DNA of 64,000 bases from Streptomyces pseudovenezuelae (GCF_029892565.1 NZ_JARXVH010000028.1:1-64000); one strand, 5' to 3'. Numbered from the stretch's first letter, positions 28,342 through 37,975 are shown. Program-made: numbers and translations. The notes: a model not told the origin generated them from the letters alone.

Positions 28342-28700
28342 GGTGGTAGATCACTCCTCATGCCTGCACGCCGCAGCGCGGCTTCGAGCAAGCTGATGCG
28401 GTCGAGCAGATCGAGCACGAGACCGAGGGATGCGTAGTTCAGGCACAGCCCGGTGCGCAAACGTTGGACGCGGGCCAGGGCGGCCGGGGCCGTGGGGGCG
28501 AACACCAGCCGTCCGGAGGCGTCACGGCCCGCGTCCACCAGTCCGAGGGCGACATACCTACGGATCAGGTCGGGATGGAGGCCTGAGCGGCGGGCTACGG
28601 TCTCCAGGGAGAGCACGGGCACGGGCACGATCGCGTACTGCACGCCCACCTCGGTCGTGCGTGCGTGGGACGGGCGGGCCTTGGCCGCTCGGTCGGTCAT
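28332..28700 (-). CDS. CbpM-like/MerR-type chaperone modulator
   Basis: 122 residues with a MerR-like HTH in the middle (LSLETVARRSGLHPDLIRRYVALGLVDAGRD) and a helical C-terminus (LGLVLDLLDRISLLEAALRR). This is the layout of CbpM-type modulators that bind and inhibit the CbpA J-domain; HspR repressors share the fold. It lies directly after the cbpA-like gene, overlapping by one base, which favours the modulator reading. It could also regulate the operon. No HspR-type (CTTGAGT-N7-ACTCAAG) sites were seen upstream of dnaK. Confidence 0.72.
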
Positions 28701-29635
28701 CAGGTCCTCCTGGGGTCGAACGAGGAGACAGCGGCAAGTTCCTCCAGCAGCTCGCGCTCCCGGTCGCTCAGCCGGGACGGCACCATGATCCGCAGCTCCG
28801 CGTACAGGTCTCCGTTCACGCCGCGCGGGCCCGGCATGCCCTCGCCGCGCAGCCGCAGGCGCCGTCCGCTGGAGGACCCGGCGGGCACGGTCACCTTCGC
28901 CGTGTCACCGCTCGGCGTGCGCACCGGCACGGTCGCTCCCAGCGCCGCCTCCCACGGGGTGACCGGAAGCCTCACGTGGACGTCCCGGCCGTCGAGGCGG
29001 AACTCAGGGTGCGGCTGGATCCGCACCCTCAGGTACAGGTCCCCGGCGGGAGCGTCGTCGGCGCTCCCGCGCCCGCCCTCCCCGGCCAGCCGGATGCGTT
29101 GCCCGTCGACGGTGCCGGGCGGCACGTCGACCTGGTACCGGCGCTGGCCGCTCGGCCCGGCGAGGGTGACCGTACGGCGGCCGCCCCGATAGGCCTCCTC
29201 GACGGTGAGCGGCAGTTCGGCCTCCTGGTCGGCGCCGGGCACGCGCATTCGCCCGGTGCCGCCGAACAGCGAGCCGAACAGGTCCTCGACGTCGACCCCC
29301 TCGCCCCCGAAGCCTGCCGTGGAGTACCGCACCCGGGGACCGCCGCCGGTGGCCCGACGGGAGCCGTTGCCGGCTCCAGCGCCGGCGGCGACCCGCTCCT
29401 CCCAGTCCTCCGGGACCTGCCGGAAGTCCTCGCCGAAGCGGTCGTACCGGGCTCGCTGCTCCGGATCGGACAGGACGCTGAAGGCCTCGTTGATCTCCTT
29501 GAACCGCTCCTCCGCCTGGGGGTCCTTGTTGACGTCGGGGTGGTACCTGCGAGCCAGGGTGCGATAGGCCCGCTGGATCTCGTCCCGGTCGGCGGTGCGC
29601 GAGACACCGAGCACCTCGTAGAAGTCGCGTGCCAT
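28700..29635 (-). CDS. DnaJ/CbpA-type J-domain co-chaperone
   Basis: 311 residues. The N-terminal J-domain has the HPD motif at residues 32-34. A Gly-rich linker with VEDLFGSLFGG follows, then two beta-rich C-terminal client-binding domains. The four CxxCxGxG zinc repeats of type I DnaJ are missing, making it a type II, CbpA-like protein. It delivers clients to the DnaK encoded upstream. It starts 6 bp after grpE and overlaps the CbpM-like gene. Confidence 0.92.
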   Translation of the reverse strand: MARDFYEVLGVSRTADRDEIQRAYRTLARRYHPDVNKDPQAEERFKEINEAFSVLSDPEQRARYDRFGEDFRQVPEDWEERVAAGAGAGNGSRRATGGGPRVRYSTAGFGGEGVDVEDLFGSLFGGTGRMRVPGADQEAELPLTVEEAYRGGRRTVTLAGPSGQRRYQVDVPPGTVDGQRIRLAGEGGRGSADDAPAGDLYLRVRIQPHPEFRLDGRDVHVRLPVTPWEAALGATVPVRTPSGDTAKVTVPAGSSSGRRLRLRGEGMPGPRGVNGDLYAELRIMVPSRLSDRERELLEELAAVSSFDPRRT

Positions 29636-29641
29636 GGCCGC

Positions 29642-30235
29642 TCACTCCCGCTTGGCGACGATCACGGCGGCAGGCCGCAGTTGCCGCTCGGCCTCCCCGT
29701 AACCGGGCCGCAGCACTTGGACCACGGTGTTCGGACCGGCGTCGGGATCCTGGACCACGCCGACCACCTCGTGCCGGGCCGGGTCGAACGGCACGCCGCT
29801 CTCTGCGTGGCGCGGGTAACCCAGCCGCTCCAGGACGTTCACGGCCTGGTCACGCACAGCGCGGACGCCTTCGGCAATCGCACCGGGGTCGGCGGTCGCG
29901 TGGCTCAGGGCGAGTTCCAGGTTGTCGATGACGGGCAGGAAGGCCGCAGCCGTACGGGCGCGTTCGGCCGCACCCTCCCGCTCCTGCTCCCTGGCGTGGC
30001 GTTTGCGCAGGTTGTCGAGGTCTGCCAGGGCGCGGCGCCAGCGGTCCTCGACCTCTCGCAACGCGGCCGCGTATGCGTCGTCAGGTGCGGTGGCGCCGGT
30101 TGCGGCGTCGGGCCCCGGCTCGGCCTCCTCGGTCGGCTGTCCGGACTGCGCAAGATCTCCGCGCGGCGGCCGTACGGCGCCTTCCGGCGGCGGGTGGGGC
30201 TCTGGGCCCTGCGGTGGGATGGGCATGGCGGGCAC
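29642..30235 (-). CDS. grpE: Nucleotide exchange factor GrpE
   Basis: 197 residues. A disordered Pro/Glu-rich N-terminus is followed by the long GrpE coiled coil (about 50-110; RWRRALADLDNLRKRHARE, FLPVIDNLELALSH). The C-terminal beta domain has FDPARHEVVGVV and VVQVLRPGYG. It opens DnaK's nucleotide site. An in-frame ATG at 30226 could also start it. It lies one base after the dnaK stop. Confidence 0.94.
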   Translation of the reverse strand: MPAMPIPPQGPEPHPPPEGAVRPPRGDLAQSGQPTEEAEPGPDAATGATAPDDAYAAALREVEDRWRRALADLDNLRKRHAREQEREGAAERARTAAAFLPVIDNLELALSHATADPGAIAEGVRAVRDQAVNVLERLGYPRHAESGVPFDPARHEVVGVVQDPDAGPNTVVQVLRPGYGEAERQLRPAAVIVAKRE

Positions 30236-30236
30236 C

Positions 30237-32153
30237 TCAGCCCTTGTCGAACTCGGCGTCGATCACATCGTCGTCGCCCCCGGCGCCGCCCGGCGCGGCC
30301 CCGCCGGTACCGGATCCGTCCGGTGAGCCGGCGCCCGCCGGACCGCCCGCGGCGGCTCCCGCCTGATGGGCCGCGAGCCCCGCGAAGACCTGCTGGAGTT
30401 CGGATGTCAGCGGACGGACCTTGTCCACCCCGGCCTCGTTCTTGACCGCCTCGCGGGCCTCGGCCACCAGCATCTCGGCGCGGGCCTTCTCATGTGCGGG
30501 CGCCGCGTCGCCGAGCTCGCCGAGGTGCTTTTCGACCTGGTAGGCGATGGCGTCCAGTTCGTTGCGGGCGTCGACCGCCTCGCGCAGGGCCTGGTCCTGG
30601 CCGCGGTTGCGGTCGGCCTCCTGGACCATCCGCTCGACCTCGCCGCGGTCGAGGTTGGAGCTCTCGCTGATGGTGATGCCCTGCTCCTTGCCGGTGTCCT
30701 TGTCCCGCGCGGTGACGTTGAGGATGCCGTTGGCATCGACGTCGAAGGTGACCTCGACCTGCGCCTCGCCGCGCGGCGCGGGGCGGATGTCGGTGAGCTG
30801 GAAGCGACCCAGGACCCGGTTGTCGGCGGCCCTCTCCCGCTCCCCCTGCAGGACGACGACGTCGACGGCGGGCTGGTTGTCCTCGGCGGTGGAGAAGGTC
30901 TCGGTGCGGCGCACCGGGATGGTGGTGTTCCGCTCGATGATCTTCGTCATCACGCCACCGCGTGTCTCCACGCCCAGCGACAACGGGGTGACATCGAGCA
31001 GCAGGACATCCTTGACCTCGCCCTTGAGGACCCCGGCCTGGATCGCGGCGCCCATCGCCACGACCTCGTCGGGGTTGACGCTCATGTTGGGGTCCTTGCC
31101 ACCGGTCAGCCTCCGCACCAGGGCCTGGACCGCGGGAATGCGGGTGGAGCCGCCGACGAGGATGACCTCGTCGATGTCGTTGTCACTGACCTTGGCGTCG
31201 TCCATGGCCTGCCGCACCGGCCCCAGGCAGCGCTCCACCAGGTCGCCGGTGATCTGCTCGAACGTGGACCGCATGATCGTCGTGGTCAGATGCTTGGGCC
31301 CGGAGGCGTCGGCGGTGATGAACGGCAGGCTGACCTGCGTCTGCGTCACCGAGCTGAGCTCCGTCTTGGCCTTCTCGGAGGCCTCGAACAGACGTTGCAG
31401 CGCCTGCGGGTCCTTGCGCAGGTCGATGCCGTTCTCCTTCTGGAAGCCGTCGGCGAGCTGGTCGACCAGCCGGCGGTCGAAGTCGTCGCCGCCCAGATGG
31501 CTGTCGCCCGCCGTGGACCGCACCTCCACCACGCCGTCGCCGACATCGAGGATGCTCACATCGAAGGTGCCGCCGCCCAGGTCGAAGACGAGCACGGTTT
31601 CGTGCTCCTTTTTGTCCATGCCGTAGGCGAGAGCGGCCGCGGTCGGCTCGTTGATGATCCGCAGCACTTCCAGGCCGGCGATCCGTCCGGCGTCCTTGGT
31701 AGCGGTGCGCTGGGCGTCGTTGAAGTAGGCGGGCACCGTGATGACCGCCTCCGTGACCCGCTCACCCAGTTGCTTGGAGGCGTCGTCGGCCAGCTTGCGC
31801 AGCACCTGCGCGCTGATCTCCTCGGGCGCGTAGAGCTTGTCGCGCACCTCGAAGCGGGCGGCGCCGCCGTCTCCCTCGACCACGTCGTACGCGACGGCCT
31901 TGGCCTCCTCGGAGATCTCGTCGAAGTGCCGGCCGATGAACCGCTTGGCCGAGTAGATGGTGCCCTTGGGGTTGAGGATCGCCTGGCGTCGGGCCAGCTG
32001 GCCCACCAGGCGCTCACCGGTATCGGTGAAGGCCACCACAGACGGCGTCGTGCGGTTGCCCTCGCTGTTGGGTACGACCCTCGACTCGCCGCCCTCCCAG
32101 ACGGCGATCACCGAGTTCGTGGTGCCCAGGTCGATGCCTACTGCCTTGGCCAT
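30237..32153 (-). CDS. dnaK: Molecular chaperone DnaK (Hsp70)
   Basis: 638 residues, complete. It begins MAKAVGIDLGTTNSVIAV (phosphate 1), has VFDLGGGTFDVSIL (phosphate 2), IINEPTAAALAYG and VGGSTRIPAVQ, a substrate-binding domain (LLDVTPLSLGVET), a helical lid, and the acidic tail DDDVIDAEFDKG. AAGGAG lies 7 bases before the ATG at 32153; the frame upstream is not homologous. It is the first gene of the operon. As operons of this make-up are usually additional to the housekeeping dnaK locus, this is probably a second DnaK. Confidence 0.96.
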   Translation of the reverse strand: MAKAVGIDLGTTNSVIAVWEGGESRVVPNSEGNRTTPSVVAFTDTGERLVGQLARRQAILNPKGTIYSAKRFIGRHFDEISEEAKAVAYDVVEGDGGAARFEVRDKLYAPEEISAQVLRKLADDASKQLGERVTEAVITVPAYFNDAQRTATKDAGRIAGLEVLRIINEPTAAALAYGMDKKEHETVLVFDLGGGTFDVSILDVGDGVVEVRSTAGDSHLGGDDFDRRLVDQLADGFQKENGIDLRKDPQALQRLFEASEKAKTELSSVTQTQVSLPFITADASGPKHLTTTIMRSTFEQITGDLVERCLGPVRQAMDDAKVSDNDIDEVILVGGSTRIPAVQALVRRLTGGKDPNMSVNPDEVVAMGAAIQAGVLKGEVKDVLLLDVTPLSLGVETRGGVMTKIIERNTTIPVRRTETFSTAEDNQPAVDVVVLQGERERAADNRVLGRFQLTDIRPAPRGEAQVEVTFDVDANGILNVTARDKDTGKEQGITISESSNLDRGEVERMVQEADRNRGQDQALREAVDARNELDAIAYQVEKHLGELGDAAPAHEKARAEMLVAEAREAVKNEAGVDKVRPLTSELQQVFAGLAAHQAGAAAGGPAGAGSPDGSGTGGAAPGGAGGDDDVIDAEFDKG

Positions 32154-32224
32154 GAGGAACTCCTTCCGCAACGGGCGGCCCCGTTCGCCCTCGGAGTCGC
32201 GCCCGGTCTTCCACACTCGCTCAG

Positions 32225-32762
32225 ATGACGGCGGGACCACTCCGCGGGCGGCTGCTCTTCCAAGCCCCGCTACCTGTGCTGGTGCCGGTCAGCTCGGCCG
32301 GCAGCTGCACCGCCTCGCCGGCGACGACATCGCACCGGCTGGGCTACATGAAGCTCACCGAGGCGGGGCCCCGGCGGCCACGCTGGGCCGCGTGCGCCAG
32401 CAGGCCGAGCAGAGCACCGGCGAGTGCTCCGCAAACCAGCCCTTACAGGGCGAGGATCAGTCCGACACGAACAGGTCCAGCCAGTTCAGCAGCCCGAATA
32501 TCCACCCGCCCAGTGCACCGCTCGCCGCGCCGTGCAGCGCGGCCCCGCCATGTCCCATCCGGCCGGCCACCTGCTCGACCAGGCACACGTCCTTCCCGAT
32601 GAGGGCCATCCTGTCTACGGGAAAACCCTGATCGGAAAGGTGGTCGACGGCGCGTTCCGCGTCGTGGTAGCTCGTGAAGGAGACGATGGTCCTGCGGGCC
32701 TGCTCGTTCGTCAGCCAGTCCTTCCTGCCACGGCCACCGGCGCGCCCAGCGATCCCTGACAA
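32225..32762 (-). pseudogene. Decayed general-stress (GSP-17M/YflT-like) protein
   Basis: The first part (32457-32762) encodes SYHDAERAVDHLSDQGFPVDRMALIG and VEQVAGRMGHG, then a Gly/Ala-rich membrane-like helix. This is the GSP-17M pattern, cut off at WLDLFVSD. The rest of the family sequence is recognisable in another frame (GLVCGALAGALLGLLAHAA...SVSF and RCDVVAGEAVQLPAEL), interrupted by a TAA and a TAG. So there is one frameshift plus at least two stops. It lies just upstream of dnaK on the same strand. Confidence 0.7.
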
Positions 32763-32963
32763 GCCCAGCGTGGCAAGGAGCAGCGCGCTCCGCCTGACCC
32801 CGGCAGGTCAGAAATCGACGCAGTCGGTCGGTCCACGAGAACAAGGCCCAAATTCGGACAAGTCCGAGGTTCTTGCCTAGGCTGGGTGCTGAGGGCTCGC
32901 CCAGGCGTGGATCCCACGGCTCGCTCGATCGCCTCCGATGACCGGAGGAGAACGGAGTGATCA

Positions 32964-34724
32964 ATGGACCGCCATCCGTCACGGAGACTGTCCCCTCACG
33001 TCTCCGACCAGGAAGTGCCCCGCCACCCGAGCAACACCGCAGGCACCGAACGGCACGGCCCCCGTCCGCTCGCAGCGCTGGACCCACACGGGCTGCTGGT
33101 GCTGGCCCACACCCTGTTCACATGCGCGGAGCAGAGTGAAATCGTGCGGTTGGCCATGCGGCACGTCAGTGCCCTTGGTCCCTACCACGCCGAGGCCGGA
33201 TACCTCGCGACGGGCGACGGTTTGTCCCGCGTCCCCGGCCCCGACGCGGGAGCGCCGATGGTCGACGACGCACGGATGAAGGAGCTGGGCGAGGCTGACG
33301 GCTCCGTATCCCTTCCAGAGCGGTCCTGGAACTGGGCGTTCGGCCTGCGCCGGGCCGGCCGTCTGCTCGGCTACATCGTGGTCTCCTCCACCTCCGGGCC
33401 CGATGAGCAGGGGCACTTCCTCCTCTCGACCCTCGTGGGGCTCACATCGGCGGCCCTGACACTGGCGGCCACGCGCCCCGCGCACCACGACAACGCCGGC
33501 GAACTGAGCCGACTCCGCACCGAACGGGACACCGCACTGCGGCAGTTGGACACAACGCGCGCCGAGCTGCACATGCAGAAGACCGTGCACGAGACCCTCG
33601 CCGGTGTCGCTGCCCGGGGCGGCGGCGAGGACTCCATCACTCAAGCACTGTACGAGCTCACCGGGCTGTCGGCGCTCATCGAGGACCGGTTCGGGAACCT
33701 GCGGTCCTGGGCCGGTCCGGACCGGCCCGATCCCTATCCGGTGCGGTCCTCGATCTACCAGGAAGAGATGCTGCGGCAGGTCGCGCGCGAGGCGGGCCCG
33801 GTCAGAGTCAAGGACCGGCTGATCGCCCTGGCCCGCCCGCGCGGCGATGTCCTCGGCGTACTCGCCATCGAGGACCCCGAAGCGACGGCCAACGAGCACA
33901 CCAGGTTCGCCTTGGATCACGCCCAGCGGTCGCTCGCCCAGGAACTCATGCATATGCGCGAACTCACCGAGGTCGAACTGCGGCTGCGCCGCCAACTGAT
34001 CGACGACCTGTTGGAGGGCACTGACGAGACGAGCGCCTACGCCCGGGCCGAAGCTGTCGGCCACGACCTGCAACGTACCCACTACGTGGTCGTGGTGCAC
34101 TGGCCGGGCAACGCCGCGAACAGCTCCTTCACCCGCGCCGTCGAGCAAGCGACGGCCACCACAGCGACCCGTCCGCTGATCACCCGTCGCGGCGACCGGG
34201 TGGTCATGCTGACTCAAGCAAGGCCCAACGACAATGCCGTGCACGCGGCGCTGGCCCAGGAGCTGGGGACGCCCGACGGAGCGATCGGGGTGAGCACCCG
34301 TTGCGACTCCCCGGACGGCGTTCCCCGCTGCTATCAGGAGGCGCTGCGGGCCCTGGAGGTGCGTCAGAACTCCCGCCAGCGCAGCGGGACGACGTTCTTC
34401 GACGAACTCGGGCTGTACCGGATCCTGGGGCCCGGCAACGACCTCCGGGAGCTCGAAGGCTTCGTGCGAGAGTGGCTCGGCCAGCTCATCGACTACGACG
34501 CAGGGCACGACACCGAGTTGGTGGAGACGCTCTCGCGCTACTTCGACTGCGGAGGCAATTACGACGATGCGGCCGCCGCGCTGACGGTCCACCGCAGCAC
34601 CCTGCGCTACCGGCTGCAGCGCATCCGTGAGATCAGTGACCGCGATCTGACGGATGCGGACACCCGGCTCAATCTGCAGGTGGCAACGCGTGTCTGGAAG
34701 ATCATCCTGGGTGGGCGGCGCTGA
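32964..34724 (+). CDS. PucR-family transcriptional regulator
   Basis: 586 residues. The N-terminal half looks like two GAF-type sensory regions separated by a coiled coil (RLRTERDTALRQLDTTRAEL, about 185-215). A CdaR/GGDEF-like segment (about 350-460) follows, then the C-terminal PucR HTH_30 (YFDCGGNYDDAAAALTVHRSTLRYRLQRIREI). CdaR/PucR proteins are usually activators responding to small metabolites. It is transcribed away from the dnaK operon and the GSP pseudogene, but no operator links it to them. Confidence 0.88.
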   Translation: MDRHPSRRLSPHVSDQEVPRHPSNTAGTERHGPRPLAALDPHGLLVLAHTLFTCAEQSEIVRLAMRHVSALGPYHAEAGYLATGDGLSRVPGPDAGAPMVDDARMKELGEADGSVSLPERSWNWAFGLRRAGRLLGYIVVSSTSGPDEQGHFLLSTLVGLTSAALTLAATRPAHHDNAGELSRLRTERDTALRQLDTTRAELHMQKTVHETLAGVAARGGGEDSITQALYELTGLSALIEDRFGNLRSWAGPDRPDPYPVRSSIYQEEMLRQVAREAGPVRVKDRLIALARPRGDVLGVLAIEDPEATANEHTRFALDHAQRSLAQELMHMRELTEVELRLRRQLIDDLLEGTDETSAYARAEAVGHDLQRTHYVVVVHWPGNAANSSFTRAVEQATATTATRPLITRRGDRVVMLTQARPNDNAVHAALAQELGTPDGAIGVSTRCDSPDGVPRCYQEALRALEVRQNSRQRSGTTFFDELGLYRILGPGNDLRELEGFVREWLGQLIDYDAGHDTELVETLSRYFDCGGNYDDAAAALTVHRSTLRYRLQRIREISDRDLTDADTRLNLQVATRVWKIILGGRR

Positions 34725-34766
34725 CCGCGGATACCCGGAAGGCCGGCGCAGCGGGGCAGCGCGGCA

Positions 34767-34925
34767 CTCCAACAGGTCGCCTGTGACATCGCCGGACACA
34801 TCAAACCAGTCAAAGTCGATGCCCAGGGGTCCCCAGCAGGCCCGGAGATTCGAGGTTCAGGTGGTGTCCGCCCTGCTGGTGCTCCACAAAGGGGCCGCCG
34901 AGACCACCGCCGTGACCGAGGCTGA
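34767..34925 (+). pseudogene. Thioredoxin fragment
   Basis: Frame 3 reads LQQVACDIAGHIKPVKVDAQG and frame 1 then reads ARRFEVQVVSALLVLHKG. Together they match the middle of the operon thioredoxin (LEKVATDLAG..KLVKVDIDEN / ARRFEVQAVPTLLVLDKG). The active-site CGPC part is missing and a frameshift separates the pieces. It indicates another trx-like locus once stood here. Confidence 0.7.
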
Positions 34926-34959
34926 ACAGGAAACCGCGCCGGTGCCGGGCTCGATTGTG

Positions 34960-35244
34960 CCACCTTGGCGCGAAGGATTGCCGGTGACGGTACTCGCGCC
35001 GGACTACCAGCGGATCCCCGGCGTCCTCGACGAGCGACTGTCGGCGGGCCAAGGACCGCTGAAAGTCAAGGAGATCACCGTGGAGCTGGGCCTTCAGGCG
35101 ACGTCGGCGCAGGCCGAAGGGGCGCGCTCGAAGGCCAGGCGCCTGGCGGACCGCGAGTGGCTCGTGCAGGAGACGTCGGAGATGTTGCGCCCGACCCGGC
35201 CGCCCGTGCCCGCGCCAGACGCCGCCCCATCCGCGCAAGATTGA
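34960..35244 (+). pseudogene. Winged-helix gene remnant
   Basis: The frame ends at 35244 and encodes VLDERLSAGQGPLKVKEITVELGL...AEGARSKARRLADREWLVQE. This pattern resembles the winged-helix segment found in actinomycete transposon-associated proteins. No credible start lies in front because the frame merges with the thioredoxin remnant. Function unknown. Confidence 0.4.
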
Positions 35245-35256
35245 TTAAATGCAATT

Positions 35257-35787
35257 TTAGAACAGGTAGCCGAGTAGGTCGACGGAGCCTTCGTCCCACG
35301 AATCTCCCGAAAGCATCTTCACCATCATCTCGGCGATGGGCTTTTCTGCTATCCCGAGAGTCTCATGATCGTTGATCATGAGCCATTTCGCACAGTTCGC
35401 CACCTTCTCGTATCCGTTGGCAAGGTAGATACGTGGGTCATCTGCGAAGAGGAGAATCGCATCGACCCCAGAGGTGCGCGCCGCGGCTTCGACTTCCGCC
35501 AAAAGACGGCTCGCGATCCCACGAGAACGCGCCGAAGCGGCGACACAAAGGTCAATTATGCCAAAAATTCGCAACGCTGTATCACCGTTCTTGATCATTC
35601 GGTGATCAATGCCCACCTGGGCAGCAAGGATGCCATCCTCCCAAGCCAGGTGTCTGAGGTGAGGCAGCTGCTTGTAGTAGGTGCGTGAAGGGTATTGAGG
35701 AAAGCATGCGGAAAGCAATTCTTGAATTGCTTCGCGGCTGCTTGAGTCAATCTCATGTTCAGCTTTGGTTTCAGTTTTCACTGCCAC
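35257..35787 (-). CDS. GNAT-family N-acetyltransferase
   Basis: 176 residues with a GNAT fold. The acetyl-CoA pyrophosphate loop lies in the segment VAASARSRGIASRLLAEVE (Q/R-x-x-G-x-A type), preceded by FGIIDLCV and followed by ILLFADDPRIYLANGYEKV. The N-terminal arrangement (LRHLAWEDGILAAQVGIDHRMI) is reminiscent of AAC(2')- or NodA-like acyltransferases, but the substrate cannot be assigned. Codon use is clearly lower in GC than its neighbours (many A/T third bases), so recent transfer is likely. No operon partners. Confidence 0.8.
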   Translation of the reverse strand: MAVKTETKAEHEIDSSSREAIQELLSACFPQYPSRTYYKQLPHLRHLAWEDGILAAQVGIDHRMIKNGDTALRIFGIIDLCVAASARSRGIASRLLAEVEAAARTSGVDAILLFADDPRIYLANGYEKVANCAKWLMINDHETLGIAEKPIAEMMVKMLSGDSWDEGSVDLLGYLF

Positions 35788-35942
35788 TCCATCAATTGGG
35801 CTGACAAAAGGACCGTATCAGCGGCTGAAGAGAGGGTGCCAAGATCTTTTCGACGGGCGCAAGTTCTTTTGCCGAACCACCAGCCCGTGGTCGCAGGTGT
35901 GACATCTTCCGCGAGAGGAAAAATCGCACAGAAAGGACCATT

Positions 35943-36461
35943 GTGGCAAATCTATACCAGGTCTCCATCAATGATGGGCTCTTTGGCCTGGTGGACGGCG
36001 GTGCGGTTCCTAGCGAAACGGCTGACTGGTCAAACGGGTTCGCCGTTCCTATGGCGTAAGGAGCACTGATCGTGACTGGAATCAATGCCAGCAATGTGCG
36101 GGCCGCTGTGGAAGAGTTGAATAGCAGCCAAGCTGGCACATCCTCGGATTCCTTGGAGGAGGTTGTCGAGGCCAGCGTGAATGCCCCGGCGGCCCAACCA
36201 TGCGTAGAGTACCTTGGAAAAAGGCCCCGCTTGGTATCGAGTACGCGCCCACGTCAGGGTCGTAAAATCCTTCGCGACCGGGTGAGCACGGAACCGGTCG
36301 AGGACTATCTCCTCGAAACGTGGCCAGCACCTCCAGCCAGCGTCACCATTCTGTGGGCGAGTGACCGAAGCCAGCAAAGCCTGCTCACGCCGCAGTGCAG
36401 TGCCGTGCAAGCGTCTGAATCTTCGATTGAACTGAACCATCCTGTCGGAAAGCCTGATTGA
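35943..36461 (+). pseudogene. Unknown small gene with in-frame stop
   Basis: GTG at 35943, with GAAAGGA upstream, opens a frame (VANLYQVSINDGLFGLVDGG...NGFAVPMA) ending at TAA 36057-36059. The same frame continues past it with GALIVTGINASNVRAAVEELNS to 36461. Sequence before and after the stop reads like one small protein, so a nonsense mutation is likely. AAGGAG at 36058-36063 could alternatively start a second protein at GTG 36072. The tail after about 36120 looks unrelated. No family recognised. Confidence 0.4.
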
Positions 36462-36562
36462 GAAACCCGAAGAAGCCATGATGGACGAGGCGAGCTCCCC
36501 ATCTGACGCTGGCCACGGCGTGTTGCCGCCGGCATCGTGCTGCACCCGCCCGCCGCCCGAAG

Positions 36563-36748
36563 ATGGCAGCGGGCCGTCCGCAAAAGAGCAGGACGACCAC
36601 CGCCACCATCCGTGATCGCCTGATCAACGTGCTCGCCAGCCTGGCCCGCTCCGCCCGCCGCCTCACCCTGCACCTGCCCGAACGCTGGCCCTGGAGCGAG
36701 GACTTCACCCAGCTGTTCAGCACGGTGCAGGCACCGCCGACCCTCTGA
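36563..36748 (+). pseudogene. Transposase C-terminal remnant (IS1380/IS4-like)
   Basis: IRDRLINVLASLARSARRLTLHLPERWPW...FTQLF to a stop at 36746-36748. The ARSARRLTLHLPxxWPW ending is typical of IS1380-group transposases. The catalytic domain is absent. Confidence 0.6.
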
Positions 36749-37132
36749 CGCTCCCTGACCGACCTGCCCGACCTGCCCGAAAGGGCCCGAGACCTGCGGA
36801 CAAAGCGGAAGAGCTGGGCAGACCAGCGGCCACTCCATGCCCGAATCCGCAACTCAGCCCCAACACGGCCCTGCACGACCCCGAAACGACCAACCGGGAA
36901 TCAAGCCGGCGGATCCGGGCTGAATCAGCGCACCAGGCAAGGGGGGATCTCGCAGTACCTGTATCACCAGGGTCTCCCAGACGTCCGGAACGCCTGTCAA
37001 TCTGAGTGAGTCGAAAGCGCCGACAACACTCCATGGAAACGCACTGCAGCTTTACCCCATCAGTTCAATTCAGCTGCCCCGAATGCGTGACCGTGTCGGC
37101 GCATTCTTCCACGACAGAAGGGACGAAGACCA
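36749..37132. other. No gene seen upstream of SDR
   Basis: No recognisable coding sequence. The final 60 bases contain GAAGGGACGAAG ahead of the SDR start at 37133. Confidence 0.5.
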
Positions 37133-37939
37133 ATGACGGACAACCAATTCACCACTCACACAGAACTTTTCGACCTGAGGGGAAAGTACGCCCTTGTCAC
37201 TGGCGGCACCAGAGGCATTGGGATGATGATAGCGCGCGGCCTTCTCCAGGCGGGCGCCCGCGTCGTCATCAGCTCACGCAACGCAGACACGTGCGCGGAG
37301 GCACAGCGTCTACTGTCCGAATTCGGCGACGTGCGAGCAATCCCCGCCGACCTGTCCAGGCACGACGAGTGTCAGCGCCTCGCTGATCTTGTCCAGGCCG
37401 ACTCGGACCGCCTGGACATCCTTGTCAACAACGCGGGAGCGATGCGGCGCGAGCCGCTGGAGACGTTCCCGGACGAGGCCTGGGACGCAGTGCTCGACCT
37501 CAACCTCAAGTCGCCGTTCTGGCTGGTGCAGGCACTGCTCCCGGCACTTCGTAAGGCGGGCACCGCCGATGATCCCGCACGGATCATCAACATCGGCAGC
37601 ATCGCCGCCATCCACGTCGCCCCGTCGCCCAACTACTCGTACGCCAGCAGCAAAGCGGCACTCCATCAACTCACCAGGGTACTTGCCAGGGAGCTGGGTC
37701 CACAGCACGTCACGGTGAACGCGGTAGCACCGGGAGTGTTCCCGTCGCAGATGATGGACTCCACGATCGATGCCATCGGCGACACGATCGCGGCGGCGGC
37801 CCCTCTGCGCCGGCTCGGCCGCGACGACGACATGGCGGGTGCCGCCGTGTTTCTCGCCAGCCGGGCTGGGTCCTACCTCACGGGCGCCATCATCCCGGTG
37901 GACGGCGGTACCGCAACGACCGCATCGGGTATCCATTAA
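37133..37939 (+). CDS. SDR oxidoreductase (FabG/RhlG-like)
   Basis: A 268-residue classical SDR: TGGTRGIGMMIARGL, NNAGA, the catalytic Ser region (NIGSIAAI), YASSK with catalytic Tyr and Lys, and AVAPGVFPSQM. It resembles 3-oxoacyl-reductases of the RhlG type. It lies 36 bp before an XRE/MmyB regulator on the same strand, a pairing commonly seen in Streptomyces, so joint transcription and control by that regulator is plausible. The substrate is unknown. Confidence 0.9.
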   Translation: MTDNQFTTHTELFDLRGKYALVTGGTRGIGMMIARGLLQAGARVVISSRNADTCAEAQRLLSEFGDVRAIPADLSRHDECQRLADLVQADSDRLDILVNNAGAMRREPLETFPDEAWDAVLDLNLKSPFWLVQALLPALRKAGTADDPARIINIGSIAAIHVAPSPNYSYASSKAALHQLTRVLARELGPQHVTVNAVAPGVFPSQMMDSTIDAIGDTIAAAAPLRRLGRDDDMAGAAVFLASRAGSYLTGAIIPVDGGTATTASGIH

Positions 37940-37975
37940 ACTGCGGGACGGGCTTACGGTGAGGAGATAACCGCG

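Noticed and set aside
35739..35755. CTTGAGTCAA resembling half of an HspR (HAIR) site
   Set aside because: Only one half-site, inside the GNAT gene and far from any chaperone promoter.
36082..36545. Minus-strand ORFs over the interrupted small gene
   Set aside because: Long but without any recognised motif; they overlap the lower-GC plus-strand frame, which has the better start context.
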